From positions 1 through 39,458 of the forward strand of contig WBUL01000021.1 in NCBI GenBank assembly GCA_008933735.1: a stretch of 39,458 nucleotides of DNA. The letters run 5' to 3'. Positions 24,168 to 33,043 of the stretch are shown here, one piece after another. The DNA comes from Anaerolineae bacterium. Its GTDB lineage: Bacteria > Chloroflexota > Anaerolineae > Aggregatilineales > J027. The notes below the pieces were generated by a model, which saw only the letters and a list, made by a program, of their open reading frames with translations, did no database searches and was not told where the DNA came from. The first letter of the stretch is position 1, and each line of letters begins with the position of its first letter. The position numbers and the translations under genes are program-made.

Positions 24168-25160
24168 ATGAATAAAAAAGTACATCTCTCATTAATTTTT
24201 GCTTTGATCATCGTGCTGGTACTTTCCGCGTGTGGTGGGGATGATGATAAAAAAGAAGAAACTAGGCGTTTTGACGAGGTAACGGTTCAGTTGAAGTGGC
24301 TGCATAACCCGCAGTTTGCAGGATTTTACGCAGCCGACCGTCTTGGATATTATACGCAGGAGCGTATCAGGATCAACCTCGTTCCCGGTGGCCCGAACGT
24401 GGACGTAATCACCCCGGTCGAAAATGGCACGGCTATGTTCGGTATTGCGGGCGGGGATTTTGTCCTCCGGGATATTGCCCAGGGCAATAAACCGTTCAAG
24501 GTGATTGGGGCAACTTACCAAATCAATCCCTTTGTGTATGTTTATCTGCTGGGTGATGAAAAAGAGCCGCTCGAAACCGCCGATGATTGGCGCGGTCTTA
24601 GGATAGCGCCTTTTGATGACAACGTGATTTTGGCAGGCATCTTGAGTACGTTGGGGCTGACCCTTGATGACGTTGAGGTGGTCACCGACGCGGAATTCGC
24701 TCTGGGACAGTTTATTAACGGTGAGATGGATGTTCGCGGGGTTTTCCGCACGAACGAGGTGCTGGCGCTTGAGGCAGAAGGTTATCAAATTCAGGTGATT
24801 AAACCAGAAGACTATGGTGTGTTGACCTATCCAGACCTGATCTACATGAACACCGATAAGGTCAATGATGATCTGGCAAAGCGTTTTATGAAGGCCACGC
24901 TGCGCGGTTGGGAATATGTCACCCAGAACCCCGATAAAGTGCTTGACCTGGTATTGGAATATGCGCCTTCGTCAGACAAAGACATTACCCAGCGTACCTG
25001 GGAGGCTTCGCTTCCCCTGTTTGATGCGAGCAATGGGCTGCTGCGGCTTGACGAAAATGTGATGCAGTCTATGGTGAATTTGATGGTTCAAACGGGAATG
25101 CTGACCGAAGCACCCGACTTGGATAAGCTCTATACAACGGAGTATCTGGATCAGGGCTAG
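24168..25160 (+). CDS. THI5/NMT1-like substrate-binding lipoprotein
   Basis: A 330-residue predicted lipoprotein with signal peptide and lipobox LSAC (Cys22), then an acidic/basic DDDKKEE spacer. The mature part matches the THI5/NMT1 (ThiY-type) binding-protein family: VQLKWLHNPQFAGFYAADRLGYY, here interrupted only in description, contains the conserved LKW, QFAGFYAA and GYY positions, and GGPNVDVI and MFGIAGGDF follow. This family binds thiamine pyrimidine precursors or other small ligands. ATG 24168 is chosen because AAGGGG ends eight bases upstream; a GTG at 24159 would add three residues. No permease or ATPase gene is nearby; instead two sensory genes flank it, so ligand presentation to a receptor is the likelier role. 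Confidence 0.88.
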   Translation: MNKKVHLSLIFALIIVLVLSACGGDDDKKEETRRFDEVTVQLKWLHNPQFAGFYAADRLGYYTQERIRINLVPGGPNVDVITPVENGTAMFGIAGGDFVLRDIAQGNKPFKVIGATYQINPFVYVYLLGDEKEPLETADDWRGLRIAPFDDNVILAGILSTLGLTLDDVEVVTDAEFALGQFINGEMDVRGVFRTNEVLALEAEGYQIQVIKPEDYGVLTYPDLIYMNTDKVNDDLAKRFMKATLRGWEYVTQNPDKVLDLVLEYAPSSDKDITQRTWEASLPLFDASNGLLRLDENVMQSMVNLMVQTGMLTEAPDLDKLYTTEYLDQG

Positions 25161-25175
25161 AGCAAGGAATTTTTT

Positions 25176-28100
25176 ATGAGGGAGAATATGCTTTCCCGAT
25201 TCTGGGGCAGTATAGCAACAGTGTTCCGCAGCCCACTGGGACGGCGGCAGCTCACCATCACTTTCCTGATGGTGCTGCTGCCTGTTATCCTGCTGTCGGC
25301 GGTCATTTATGTGCGTAATCTGAACCAGGCCGAAGAAAATACTTTGGATACCCTGGATGCGCTGGCAATCGCCCAGCAAGCCACGGTGACAAACTACGTG
25401 GCAAGTTTGGAGAGGACATTCTCCATCGCGGCAACCTCCAATGAACTTCGGGAGTCGACCCTGGTACTGGTGGAAAGTCCACGCAGTACATTCTTTATTA
25501 ACCAGGTGAATGGTATTCTTGAAGCCTATGGCGGGGCCGGGCGTTCCTTTGACAGCATTGGCGTTTATACCCTGAACGGTGAGTTGCTGGCCGGGGTGGG
25601 TGATGAAAATTTCACCAACCCGGAAGCACTTCAGCAAATCCCTACTTTTGCGAATTCTGTCCGAGGCATTGCAGTCAGTGAACCCCTGTATCACACGGCG
25701 GATGGTCGCGCTGAGATTTATGTTGGTATCCCGGTTCTGGATGAACTCTCCGATGCTCGTGCGATCCTGTTTGGGATTGCTGATCTGACTGACCTTAACA
25801 TCCTGCTGCGGGAAAACCTGGGTATCGGCACAACGGAAGACGTTTATCTCGTTTCCGACGAGGGTTACTTTCTGACAGATGGGCTGGGCCAGTCGGTTTT
25901 TGGGCAGACGTCTCGTTCCAACAGTCAGGGTATCGAAGCGGTACTTTCGGGTCAGACGGGTCAGGGACGTTACACCTCCTATCAGAATGCTGATGTGTTA
26001 GGTGCCTATCACTGGATGCCAACAGTTCGCGCAGGCATCATTGCAGAAGTGGAAGCGGACGAAGTGCTCCCTACGCCGCAGGAACTGCTGTTGAGTGTGC
26101 TGCCTGTGACGCTTGTCAGTCTGGTAGTGGCCCTTTTTGTGGCAATTTTTGCCACTATTACTGTGGTGCGTCCTATTGTTACGCTGACCAACAGCGCCAG
26201 ACGGATCGCCGCCGGGAGTTTCATAGAGCGCGTGCCGCGTATTGGCTCAGGCGAAATGAACACCCTGGCAGAAACGTTCAACCAGATGAGCGAAGAAATT
26301 CAAGGGCTGGTTGAAAACCTGGAAGCCCGCGTGGTTGAGCGTACTAAAGACCTGGAAGCTACCCTGGAAGTTGGACGTATTACGACGACTCTGTTTGGGC
26401 AGACTGAGCTTCTGGAACGGACAGCGGAATTTATCCGTGAACGGTTCGTTTTGTACTATGTACAAATTTATCTGCTCGACGAAGCCAAACGTTTCGCGGT
26501 GCTGCGTGCCGGTACAGGCGAGGCAGGTCGGCAGTTATTAGAGCGCGGCCACCGTCTGAATTTGAGTGAAACCTCGATTGTGGCACAAACCGTGCAGTTA
26601 CTTCGCCCGGTTCTGGTGGTAGATACAGCAGATAGCACAATCCATAAACCAAATCCCCTGCTGCCAGATACCCGTTCAGAAGTAGCAATCCCACTGCTGG
26701 TGCAAAACGAACTGCTTGGGGTGCTGGACATGCAGGCTACCGAGCCCGGCAAATTTAATTATGATAACCTGCCTGTGTTCCAGGCAATGGCGACTCAGGT
26801 CGCCGGGGTTATTCGTGGGGCACGTGCACTTGAGGAAACTCAGGCAGCGGTTGAGCGTGTGAACATCATGAATCGTCGTCTGACCGAGGCTGGCTGGCAG
26901 GGCTATATGCAGCAGCTAGATCAGGAGGGGCGGCTTGGTTATCAATATGACCTGGAAGCTCCACAGCCCTTACCTCCGGATGTCTCGCTTTTGAAAGACG
27001 GCTTTGAAGATGACAGGCATGTCAAGCACCCAATTCATGTGCGCGGGCAAAAAATTGGAACGCTCCTTATTGAAGAAGATCGTCCACGAGACTGGGATCC
27101 GGATGAAGTCCGCCTGATTGAAGAAGTCGCAGATGCGGTTGCCCGAACTCTAGACCAGATGCGAGCATTTGACGAAACCCAATCAGCGCTGAACGAAGTC
27201 GCTCTTCGCGCCATCGAACTTCAGACAGTGGCGGAGTTGAGTACAGAAATCAGTTCGACGCTTGAAATTGATCATCTGGTGAAGAACGTTTCTGACCTTG
27301 TCAAACAGCGTTTTAACCTGTACCACGCCCATATTTATCTCTTGGATCAAGACGGGGATGCGCTGGTACTGGCGGGCGGTTCTGGCGAAGCCGGTGATGC
27401 AATGGTACAGATGGGTCATACCATCCCGGCGGCTAGTGAATACAGCTTGGTCGCACAAGCTGCGAGAGACCGCTCTCCTGTAGTGGTGAATGACGTTACC
27501 TTAGCCCCGACCTTTTTGCCCAACCCGCTCCTGCCATTCACACACGCCGAAATGTCTATCCCCATTATGGTGGGTAATCAATTGATAGGGGTGTTGGACG
27601 TACAATCCGAAACAGTTGGACGTTTTAGCGAAAAAGACGTGCAAATCCAATCGACTCTGGCGAATCAGATTGCGGTTGCGGTGCAAAATGCCCGTCAGTT
27701 CGCGGTAACCCAGCGCCAACTGCGCGATCTATCCATCAGTAGTCAGATTTCCGACCTCATTCGTCAGGGTGGTGAGCAGGAGGAACTCCTGGAAAAGATT
27801 CTGGAAGTGCTGCGCGACGCATTTGAAGCCGAAAACTCGGTGCTTTCCCTGTTTTCACATCAGGAGCAAATGTGGTATGGGCTGGTGGGTGTCGGCGAGA
27901 ATATGAATACTCAGATCGCCAGAACCTTCATTGATCCGGCTACACGATATCCTCATGCATATTCGGCCCTCACCACCGGGAAAGTGGTTGCCGTAGATGA
28001 TGCCCATACTTATCCTGATTTTCCACCGGAATTTCTGGACGAAAAAATCGGCATTAAATCCGTGATGGTGCTGCCTCTGATCGCTGAGGAGGAGGCCCTG

Positions 28101-30398
28101 GGGGTTATCTTCCTCAACTACAATACGAACTATCACAGATTTAGCCGGGATGAGATCGAATTGGCACGCACCCTGGCAAACCAAATTGCTGTGAGTGTCG
28201 AAAGAGGACGAGCAGAGCAGGCCCTGAGAGAGAGCGAAAACCGCTTCCGGTCGCTCGTTTCTAATGTGCCGGGTACGATTTATCGTTCCCTGTATGATGA
28301 ACAGCGTACTATGAAATTCCTCAGCGAGAATATTCTCGCGCTGACGGGTTATCCTGCGTCGGATTTTATTGATAACGCTGTTCGTAATCTTTCTCAGCTT
28401 TATCACCCTGACGATGTTCAACGCATCCGAGAGGATTTTGACAGAGCTCTCTTTGAGCAAAGCCCTTACAGTATTGAATATCGTATCCTGCACGCGGATG
28501 GCTCTATTCGTTGGGTGTTTGAGCAGGGACAGTTAACCCTCGAAGAGGACGGAAAAACCTTCTGGCTGGATGGTGCTCTCTTTGATGTGACTGACCGCAA
28601 ACGGTCTGAAGAAGAAATTCGTCGCCGTGCTCTTGAACTGCAAACAGTGGCCGAGGTGAGTACTCAAGCGACCTCACTGCTGGATGTGGACAGCCTGGTC
28701 AAGAGTGTCACTGATCTGACCAAAGAGCGTTTTGGTCTTTATCATGCCCATATTTACCTGCTAGACGAATCGCGTAAGAATCTGGTGCTGGCGGGCGGTG
28801 CTGGTGATGTCGGCGATCAGATGGCTGGCATGGGTCATTCCATCGCGATGGACAGCCCATATAGTATTGTGGCACAGGCGGCCCGTACCCGTTCAGCCGT
28901 TATCTCTAATGATGTCAGCTTAACCCCTAATTTCCTGCCCAACCCTCTGCTGCCGTTTACACAATCCGAAATGGCTGTGCCATTGATTGCAGGCCAGTTG
29001 ATTGGGGTGCTGGATGTGCAGGCGGATGTGCGGGATCGTTTCGTGGAAACGGATACGCAGGTCATGTCTACCCTGGCGAACCAGGTCGCAACTGCGATTC
29101 AGAACGCCCGTACCTTCCAGGAAATTGAAAATGCCGAAAAAGAAATCCGCCGCCGCGCTGTTGAACTTGAAACCGTGGCTGAGGTGAGTGCCCAGGCGTC
29201 AACCTCACTGGATGTGAATCGACTGCTGAAGAGTGTGAGCGACCTGACTAAAGAACGGTTTGATCTGTATCACGCGCACATTTATCTGATTGACCCGGAT
29301 GATGAAGGGGTGCTGCTGCTGGCGGCGGGCGCTGGTGATGTCGGGCGGCAGATGGTTGAATTGGGACACGCTATCCCAGTAGAAAACCCGAACAGTATTG
29401 TGGCGACTGCTGCCCGCGAGAGACGCGGTGTGATTGCCAATGATGTGTCCCACAACCCTGCTTTCTTACCGAATCCTTTCTTGCCGAATACACGCTCCGA
29501 AATGGCAGTCCCGATGATCGTGGGCAACGAGCTGCTTGGGGTGCTGGATGTGCAGGCCAATGTGCTGAATCGTTTCCTGGAAACGGAAGTGCAGGTCATG
29601 TCCACTCTGGCCTCACAGGTTGCAGTGGCGGTGCAAAATGCGCGACTCTACGCTGAACAGGTAGAGACGGCTGATCAGCTTCGTGAAGTTGACCGCCTGA
29701 AGAGCGAATTTCTTGCCAGCATGTCTCATGAGCTGCGTACCCCGTTGAATTCCATTATTGGGTATGCGGAGGTTATTCTGGATGGCATTGACGGGCCGAT
29801 CAGCGGCGAAATGGAGGAAGACGTTTCCGCCATCTATAGTTCAGGTAAGCTGCTGTTAAGCCTTATCAATGATATTCTGGATCTGGCGAAAATCGAGTCT
29901 GGCCAGCTTGAACTTGATCTCGGCCCGGTGGAAGTTGAGACTTTCCTCGGCGAGCTCGTCGAAAGCTCCCGTATTCTGGCTAAAGATAAAGCGCTTGATT
30001 TGGTGCTGGAAATTGACCCGCTGCTCGATACAATTGTGGTGGACCGGATTCGCTTGCAGCAAATCATGAACAACCTCATCTCGAATGCGGTCAAATTTAC
30101 TGAACAAGGGCAAATCAGCGTGTGCGCCGGTCGCCAGGACGGAGTGGCGGTGTTCAAGGTCGTGGATACAGGTATGGGTATCTCTTCTGATAAACTTGAC
30201 CTGATTTTCGAGCGTTTCCGTCAGGCTGATCAGTCCTCGACCCGCCGCGCAGGGGGAACAGGTCTCGGCCTGGCAATTACCCGCCAGCTTATTGAGATGC
30301 ACGGTGGGAAAATCTGGGTTGAAAGTGAAATTGGGAAAGGGTCAACCTTTGCCTTTACCATTCCAATGGACTTGACGCCCAAGCACAAAGAAGCATGA
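25176..30398 (+). CDS. Giant membrane sensor histidine kinase (Cache-HAMP-multiGAF-PAS)
   Basis: A 1740-residue kinase. Span 1 is at ~24-46, an outer Cache-like domain at ~47-300, span 2 at ~303-333 and HAMP at ~333-385. GAF-type domains follow at ~395-550, ~690-850, ~855-1020, ~1155-1310 and ~1330-1490, with a shorter GAF-like stretch at ~570-690 and a PAS domain at ~1022-1150 (ENRFRSLVSNVPGTIYRSL ... DGSIRWVFE). The kinase core is complete: H-box SHELRTPLNSIIGY with His1518, N-box NNLISNAVKFT, DTGMGIS, and GGTGLGLAITRQL. There is no attached receiver. SD AAGGA precedes ATG 25176. It lies 15 bases after the binding-protein gene and 10 before a PLP-enzyme/receiver fusion, its probable phosphorylation target. 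Confidence 0.93.
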   Translation: MRENMLSRFWGSIATVFRSPLGRRQLTITFLMVLLPVILLSAVIYVRNLNQAEENTLDTLDALAIAQQATVTNYVASLERTFSIAATSNELRESTLVLVESPRSTFFINQVNGILEAYGGAGRSFDSIGVYTLNGELLAGVGDENFTNPEALQQIPTFANSVRGIAVSEPLYHTADGRAEIYVGIPVLDELSDARAILFGIADLTDLNILLRENLGIGTTEDVYLVSDEGYFLTDGLGQSVFGQTSRSNSQGIEAVLSGQTGQGRYTSYQNADVLGAYHWMPTVRAGIIAEVEADEVLPTPQELLLSVLPVTLVSLVVALFVAIFATITVVRPIVTLTNSARRIAAGSFIERVPRIGSGEMNTLAETFNQMSEEIQGLVENLEARVVERTKDLEATLEVGRITTTLFGQTELLERTAEFIRERFVLYYVQIYLLDEAKRFAVLRAGTGEAGRQLLERGHRLNLSETSIVAQTVQLLRPVLVVDTADSTIHKPNPLLPDTRSEVAIPLLVQNELLGVLDMQATEPGKFNYDNLPVFQAMATQVAGVIRGARALEETQAAVERVNIMNRRLTEAGWQGYMQQLDQEGRLGYQYDLEAPQPLPPDVSLLKDGFEDDRHVKHPIHVRGQKIGTLLIEEDRPRDWDPDEVRLIEEVADAVARTLDQMRAFDETQSALNEVALRAIELQTVAELSTEISSTLEIDHLVKNVSDLVKQRFNLYHAHIYLLDQDGDALVLAGGSGEAGDAMVQMGHTIPAASEYSLVAQAARDRSPVVVNDVTLAPTFLPNPLLPFTHAEMSIPIMVGNQLIGVLDVQSETVGRFSEKDVQIQSTLANQIAVAVQNARQFAVTQRQLRDLSISSQISDLIRQGGEQEELLEKILEVLRDAFEAENSVLSLFSHQEQMWYGLVGVGENMNTQIARTFIDPATRYPHAYSALTTGKVVAVDDAHTYPDFPPEFLDEKIGIKSVMVLPLIAEEEALGVIFLNYNTNYHRFSRDEIELARTLANQIAVSVERGRAEQALRESENRFRSLVSNVPGTIYRSLYDEQRTMKFLSENILALTGYPASDFIDNAVRNLSQLYHPDDVQRIREDFDRALFEQSPYSIEYRILHADGSIRWVFEQGQLTLEEDGKTFWLDGALFDVTDRKRSEEEIRRRALELQTVAEVSTQATSLLDVDSLVKSVTDLTKERFGLYHAHIYLLDESRKNLVLAGGAGDVGDQMAGMGHSIAMDSPYSIVAQAARTRSAVISNDVSLTPNFLPNPLLPFTQSEMAVPLIAGQLIGVLDVQADVRDRFVETDTQVMSTLANQVATAIQNARTFQEIENAEKEIRRRAVELETVAEVSAQASTSLDVNRLLKSVSDLTKERFDLYHAHIYLIDPDDEGVLLLAAGAGDVGRQMVELGHAIPVENPNSIVATAARERRGVIANDVSHNPAFLPNPFLPNTRSEMAVPMIVGNELLGVLDVQANVLNRFLETEVQVMSTLASQVAVAVQNARLYAEQVETADQLREVDRLKSEFLASMSHELRTPLNSIIGYAEVILDGIDGPISGEMEEDVSAIYSSGKLLLSLINDILDLAKIESGQLELDLGPVEVETFLGELVESSRILAKDKALDLVLEIDPLLDTIVVDRIRLQQIMNNLISNAVKFTEQGQISVCAGRQDGVAVFKVVDTGMGISSDKLDLIFERFRQADQSSTRRAGGTGLGLAITRQLIEMHGGKIWVESEIGKGSTFAFTIPMDLTPKHKEA

Positions 30399-30408
30399 GG
30401 CTATTGTA

Positions 30409-32526
30409 ATGGGGAGTTTATTTCAGAAGATTGTTTGCCGTGACTGCGGAAACGAAATGCCACCTGACCTCACACGGGTGAGGTGTACCCAATGTGGGAG
30501 TAAGTGGTTAAACGCGATTTACGATTACAAAACGACCGCGCAGCTCTGGCCGCAGGCTGTCAAAGAACGGGATGCCGACCTGTGGCGGTATGAAGAACTT
30601 CTTCCAACTCGGGGGGAACACATTACCATGGGAGAGGGATGGACGCCCCTTGTCCGGGCGTACAAACTCCAGCGCGAGCTGGGCCTCTCCCACGTTTTCA
30701 TCAAAGATGAGCGGCAGTCCCCGACCGGCAGCTTTAAAGATCGCCAGGGTGCCCTGGTGGTCAATATCATCCGCCAGCAGGGGATTAATGAGTGCGTACT
30801 GGCCTCTACCGGGAATAAGGCGGCGGCTTATGCTGCCTACTGTGCAAAAGCAGACATTCGCCTTTGGATTTTCCTGACCAGTATGGTGCCTAACGAAAAA
30901 CTGCGCGAACTGGCTCTGTACGGTGCCGAAGTTGTCAAGATTGCTGGTACCTATGAACAGGCTAAGAAAATTGCCCACGACTTTGCCAAGCGCCGCAATC
31001 TTTATTACGATGCCGGAATCGCGGGGATTCCAGGGCGCGAGGGGTTAAAAACTATCGCGTTTGAGATCGCCGAGCAGCTTTCGCGCCATTTTCCGTTAGA
31101 AAATGGTAAGTGGTGTGTTCCAGATTGGTATATTCAAGCGGTCAGTGGAGGAATTGGCCCGATTGCGATTCGCAGTGGTTTTTACCAGCTTTTGCAAGCG
31201 GGCCTGATAGACCGGATGCCCAAGCTGGGCCTGATTCAGGTGGAAGGGTGCTCGCCAATGGTGACCGCCTGGGAACGGGATTGGGAAGAGGCTGAGGCCA
31301 TTACACCCCGCACGCGGATTACAGTGCTGGCAACGGGCGATCCGGGTGTCGGATACAAGATTCTGCGAGCAGCGTGCAAGGAAGATGGTGGCACAATGAT
31401 TGCGGTGAGTGATGGCGAGGCATTCCGCGCGATGCGTCGCCTGGCGCGTACCGAAGGAATCAGTATGGAGCCTGCCGCAGCCGTTGCCTTTGCGGGCCTG
31501 GAAAAACTGACCCAGGAAGGGTACATCGACCCGGATGAAATCGTGGTCGTCAACTGCTCAGGCCATACCTTCCCAGCGGAAAAGCATATCCTGGAAGATC
31601 AATATGTCCTTGATCTTGAGTTGGGGGAGCAGAATATCGCGCCGTCGGTTTCGCCTGCTACGCAAATTGAAGAGGGGTTGGGAGCCGCCCTGGAACGTCT
31701 GGATGAGCAGGTTACGACGATTGTAGTCATTGACGACAACCCGCACGACAGCCGTTTAATTCGCCGTCTGCTGCAAAGTCATAAGAATTACCGTGTATTT
31801 GAGGCGAACAACCCGATTGACGGGCTGGATCTGGTGCGGCATCGTAAGCCGGACATGATTGTAATGGATTTGACTATGCCCGATATGGATGGGTTTAACA
31901 TGCTGAACGCGCTCAAATCCGACCCGGAGACAGCCAATATTCCGGTGATGGTAATTTCGGCAAAAACCCTTTCTCCGAATGACCGTGAACGCCTGAGCAA
32001 GGCACATTCCATCTGGCAAAAAGGAAATTTCAATACCCGCGAACTGGTTGACCGGGTGGTTGAAGTCCTCGGCAATGATCAGATTGATTCTGAGGTGAGC
32101 CAGACCGTTCAAGTCGTGTCATCTGTAGACCTGGAGCTGCCAAAACGACCTGACCGCAAACGGGTGCTGGTGGTTGACGACAACCGGCGCGATGCACGGT
32201 TGGTAAAACGGATTCTGGAAGCCAATCAGAATTACACCGTGTACGAGTCCTATTCAGCACAGGAAGCGCTGGATGCTCTGCACGAAGTCGGGCCACAGCT
32301 ATTGATTCTCGATTTGCTGCTGCCAGATGCTCCTGGGGAGGCCCTGTTGGATGAAATCCGGTCTATTCCTGATTACGAAAATATCCCGGTGATTGTGTTC
32401 ACTGCGAAAAGCCTGAACGACGCCGAGAATGACTTTTTCCGTGACCGCAACGTACCCATCTGGAAAAAAGGCGAACTGGATCGTCAGGAACTTGTGAGAA
32501 ACATTGATAAAATGATTAACAGATGA
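30409..32526 (+). CDS. Threonine-synthase-like PLP enzyme fused to two receiver domains
   Basis: A 705-residue fusion. Residues 1-~410 form a fold-type II PLP enzyme of the threonine synthase group: a zinc ribbon (Cys10, 13, 26, 29), MGEGWTPLV, PLP lysine Lys110 in SPTGSFKDRQG, STGNKAAAYAAYCAKA, a Gly-rich phosphate loop AVSGGIGP, and CSGHTFPAEK near the end. Two receivers follow. The first (~440-560) has VVIDDN, Asp487 (VMDLTMPDMDG), ISAK and a late Lys; the second (~580-705) has VVDDN, Asp635 (LILDLLLPD), FTAK and a late Lys. Both look able to accept phosphate. Classic threonine synthase makes threonine from O-phosphohomoserine, but the C-terminal block differs from the usual STGHG form, so another beta-replacement reaction (for example cysteate-synthase-like) is possible. 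The gene starts 10 bases after the kinase, with GAGG overlapping the kinase stop. Confidence 0.92.
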   Translation: MGSLFQKIVCRDCGNEMPPDLTRVRCTQCGSKWLNAIYDYKTTAQLWPQAVKERDADLWRYEELLPTRGEHITMGEGWTPLVRAYKLQRELGLSHVFIKDERQSPTGSFKDRQGALVVNIIRQQGINECVLASTGNKAAAYAAYCAKADIRLWIFLTSMVPNEKLRELALYGAEVVKIAGTYEQAKKIAHDFAKRRNLYYDAGIAGIPGREGLKTIAFEIAEQLSRHFPLENGKWCVPDWYIQAVSGGIGPIAIRSGFYQLLQAGLIDRMPKLGLIQVEGCSPMVTAWERDWEEAEAITPRTRITVLATGDPGVGYKILRAACKEDGGTMIAVSDGEAFRAMRRLARTEGISMEPAAAVAFAGLEKLTQEGYIDPDEIVVVNCSGHTFPAEKHILEDQYVLDLELGEQNIAPSVSPATQIEEGLGAALERLDEQVTTIVVIDDNPHDSRLIRRLLQSHKNYRVFEANNPIDGLDLVRHRKPDMIVMDLTMPDMDGFNMLNALKSDPETANIPVMVISAKTLSPNDRERLSKAHSIWQKGNFNTRELVDRVVEVLGNDQIDSEVSQTVQVVSSVDLELPKRPDRKRVLVVDDNRRDARLVKRILEANQNYTVYESYSAQEALDALHEVGPQLLILDLLLPDAPGEALLDEIRSIPDYENIPVIVFTAKSLNDAENDFFRDRNVPIWKKGELDRQELVRNIDKMINR

Positions 32527-32545
32527 TGGCGAAAGGTCCTTCTGG

Positions 32546-32911
32546 ATGCCGAAACGAATTTTGTATGTGGAAGATAATTTCCAGAATAAACGTTTAGTCC
32601 GCAAGATTTTGACTGCCAAAGGCTATGAAGTCCTGGAAGCAGACAATGGGGAAGCCGGTGTCTCAATGGCACTTGAGGAAAGACCCGATCTGATCTTGAT
32701 GGATATTAGTATTCCGGGGATTGATGGGATTGAGGCCACGCGGCAGATCAAAGAAAATCCACAGACGAAGAGTATCCCGATTGTGGCACTGACGGCGAAC
32801 GCCATGCGGGGAGATCGGGAACGATTCCTGGCAGCAGGATGCGATGATTACTTACCGAAGCCTATCAGTACGCCAGATCTACTTCGCGTTATTGGTGAAT
32901 ATACAGACTAA
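32546..32911 (+). CDS. Stand-alone receiver (CheY/DivK-like)
   Basis: A single-domain response regulator of 121 residues with all phosphorylation residues: Glu9/Asp10 (YVEDN), phospho-acceptor Asp53 (LMDISIPGIDG), Thr83 (ALTANAM) and Lys105 (LPKPIS). With no output domain it must act by binding a partner or as a phosphate shuttle or sink. AAAGG about ten bases upstream supports ATG 32546. It is the last of five closely spaced genes and follows the PLP-enzyme/receiver fusion by 19 bases. It probably takes phosphate from the same kinase and either competes with the fused receivers or relays phosphate onward. Confidence 0.95.
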   Translation: MPKRILYVEDNFQNKRLVRKILTAKGYEVLEADNGEAGVSMALEERPDLILMDISIPGIDGIEATRQIKENPQTKSIPIVALTANAMRGDRERFLAAGCDDYLPKPISTPDLLRVIGEYTD

Positions 32912-32947
32912 CACCTGTTTCGGTCTCCAGTTGGATAGTTTCCCCCC

Positions 32948-32975
32948 AAAGCCGCCTGGCTGCTTTTGTGTTTTT
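32948..32975 (+). terminator. Terminator candidate after sensory cluster
   Basis: AGCC-GCCT-GGCT forms a short stem that can extend through flanking AAAGC and GCTTT. TTTTGTGTTTTT follows. The stem is short but the T-rich tail is good and the position is right. Confidence 0.45.
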
Positions 32976-33010
32976 ACCTGACTAAAAGCCCCTCAAAATT
33001 CAAAATAGCC

Positions 33011-33016
33011 TATAAT
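33011..33016 (+). promoter_or_regulatory. Candidate -10 box of PA14/SH3 gene
   Basis: A perfect TATAAT lies 27 bases before the start codon. The region upstream is A-rich with no convincing -35 hexamer. Confidence 0.4.
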
Positions 33017-33043
33017 GGGCAGTGAAAAGACAGAGGATTGGCG

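Noticed and set aside
24168..25160. Reading the THI5-like protein as part of a classical ABC importer
   Set aside because: No permease or ATPase gene lies within the cluster; the only importer in the window is the iron-type one, which has its own binding protein.
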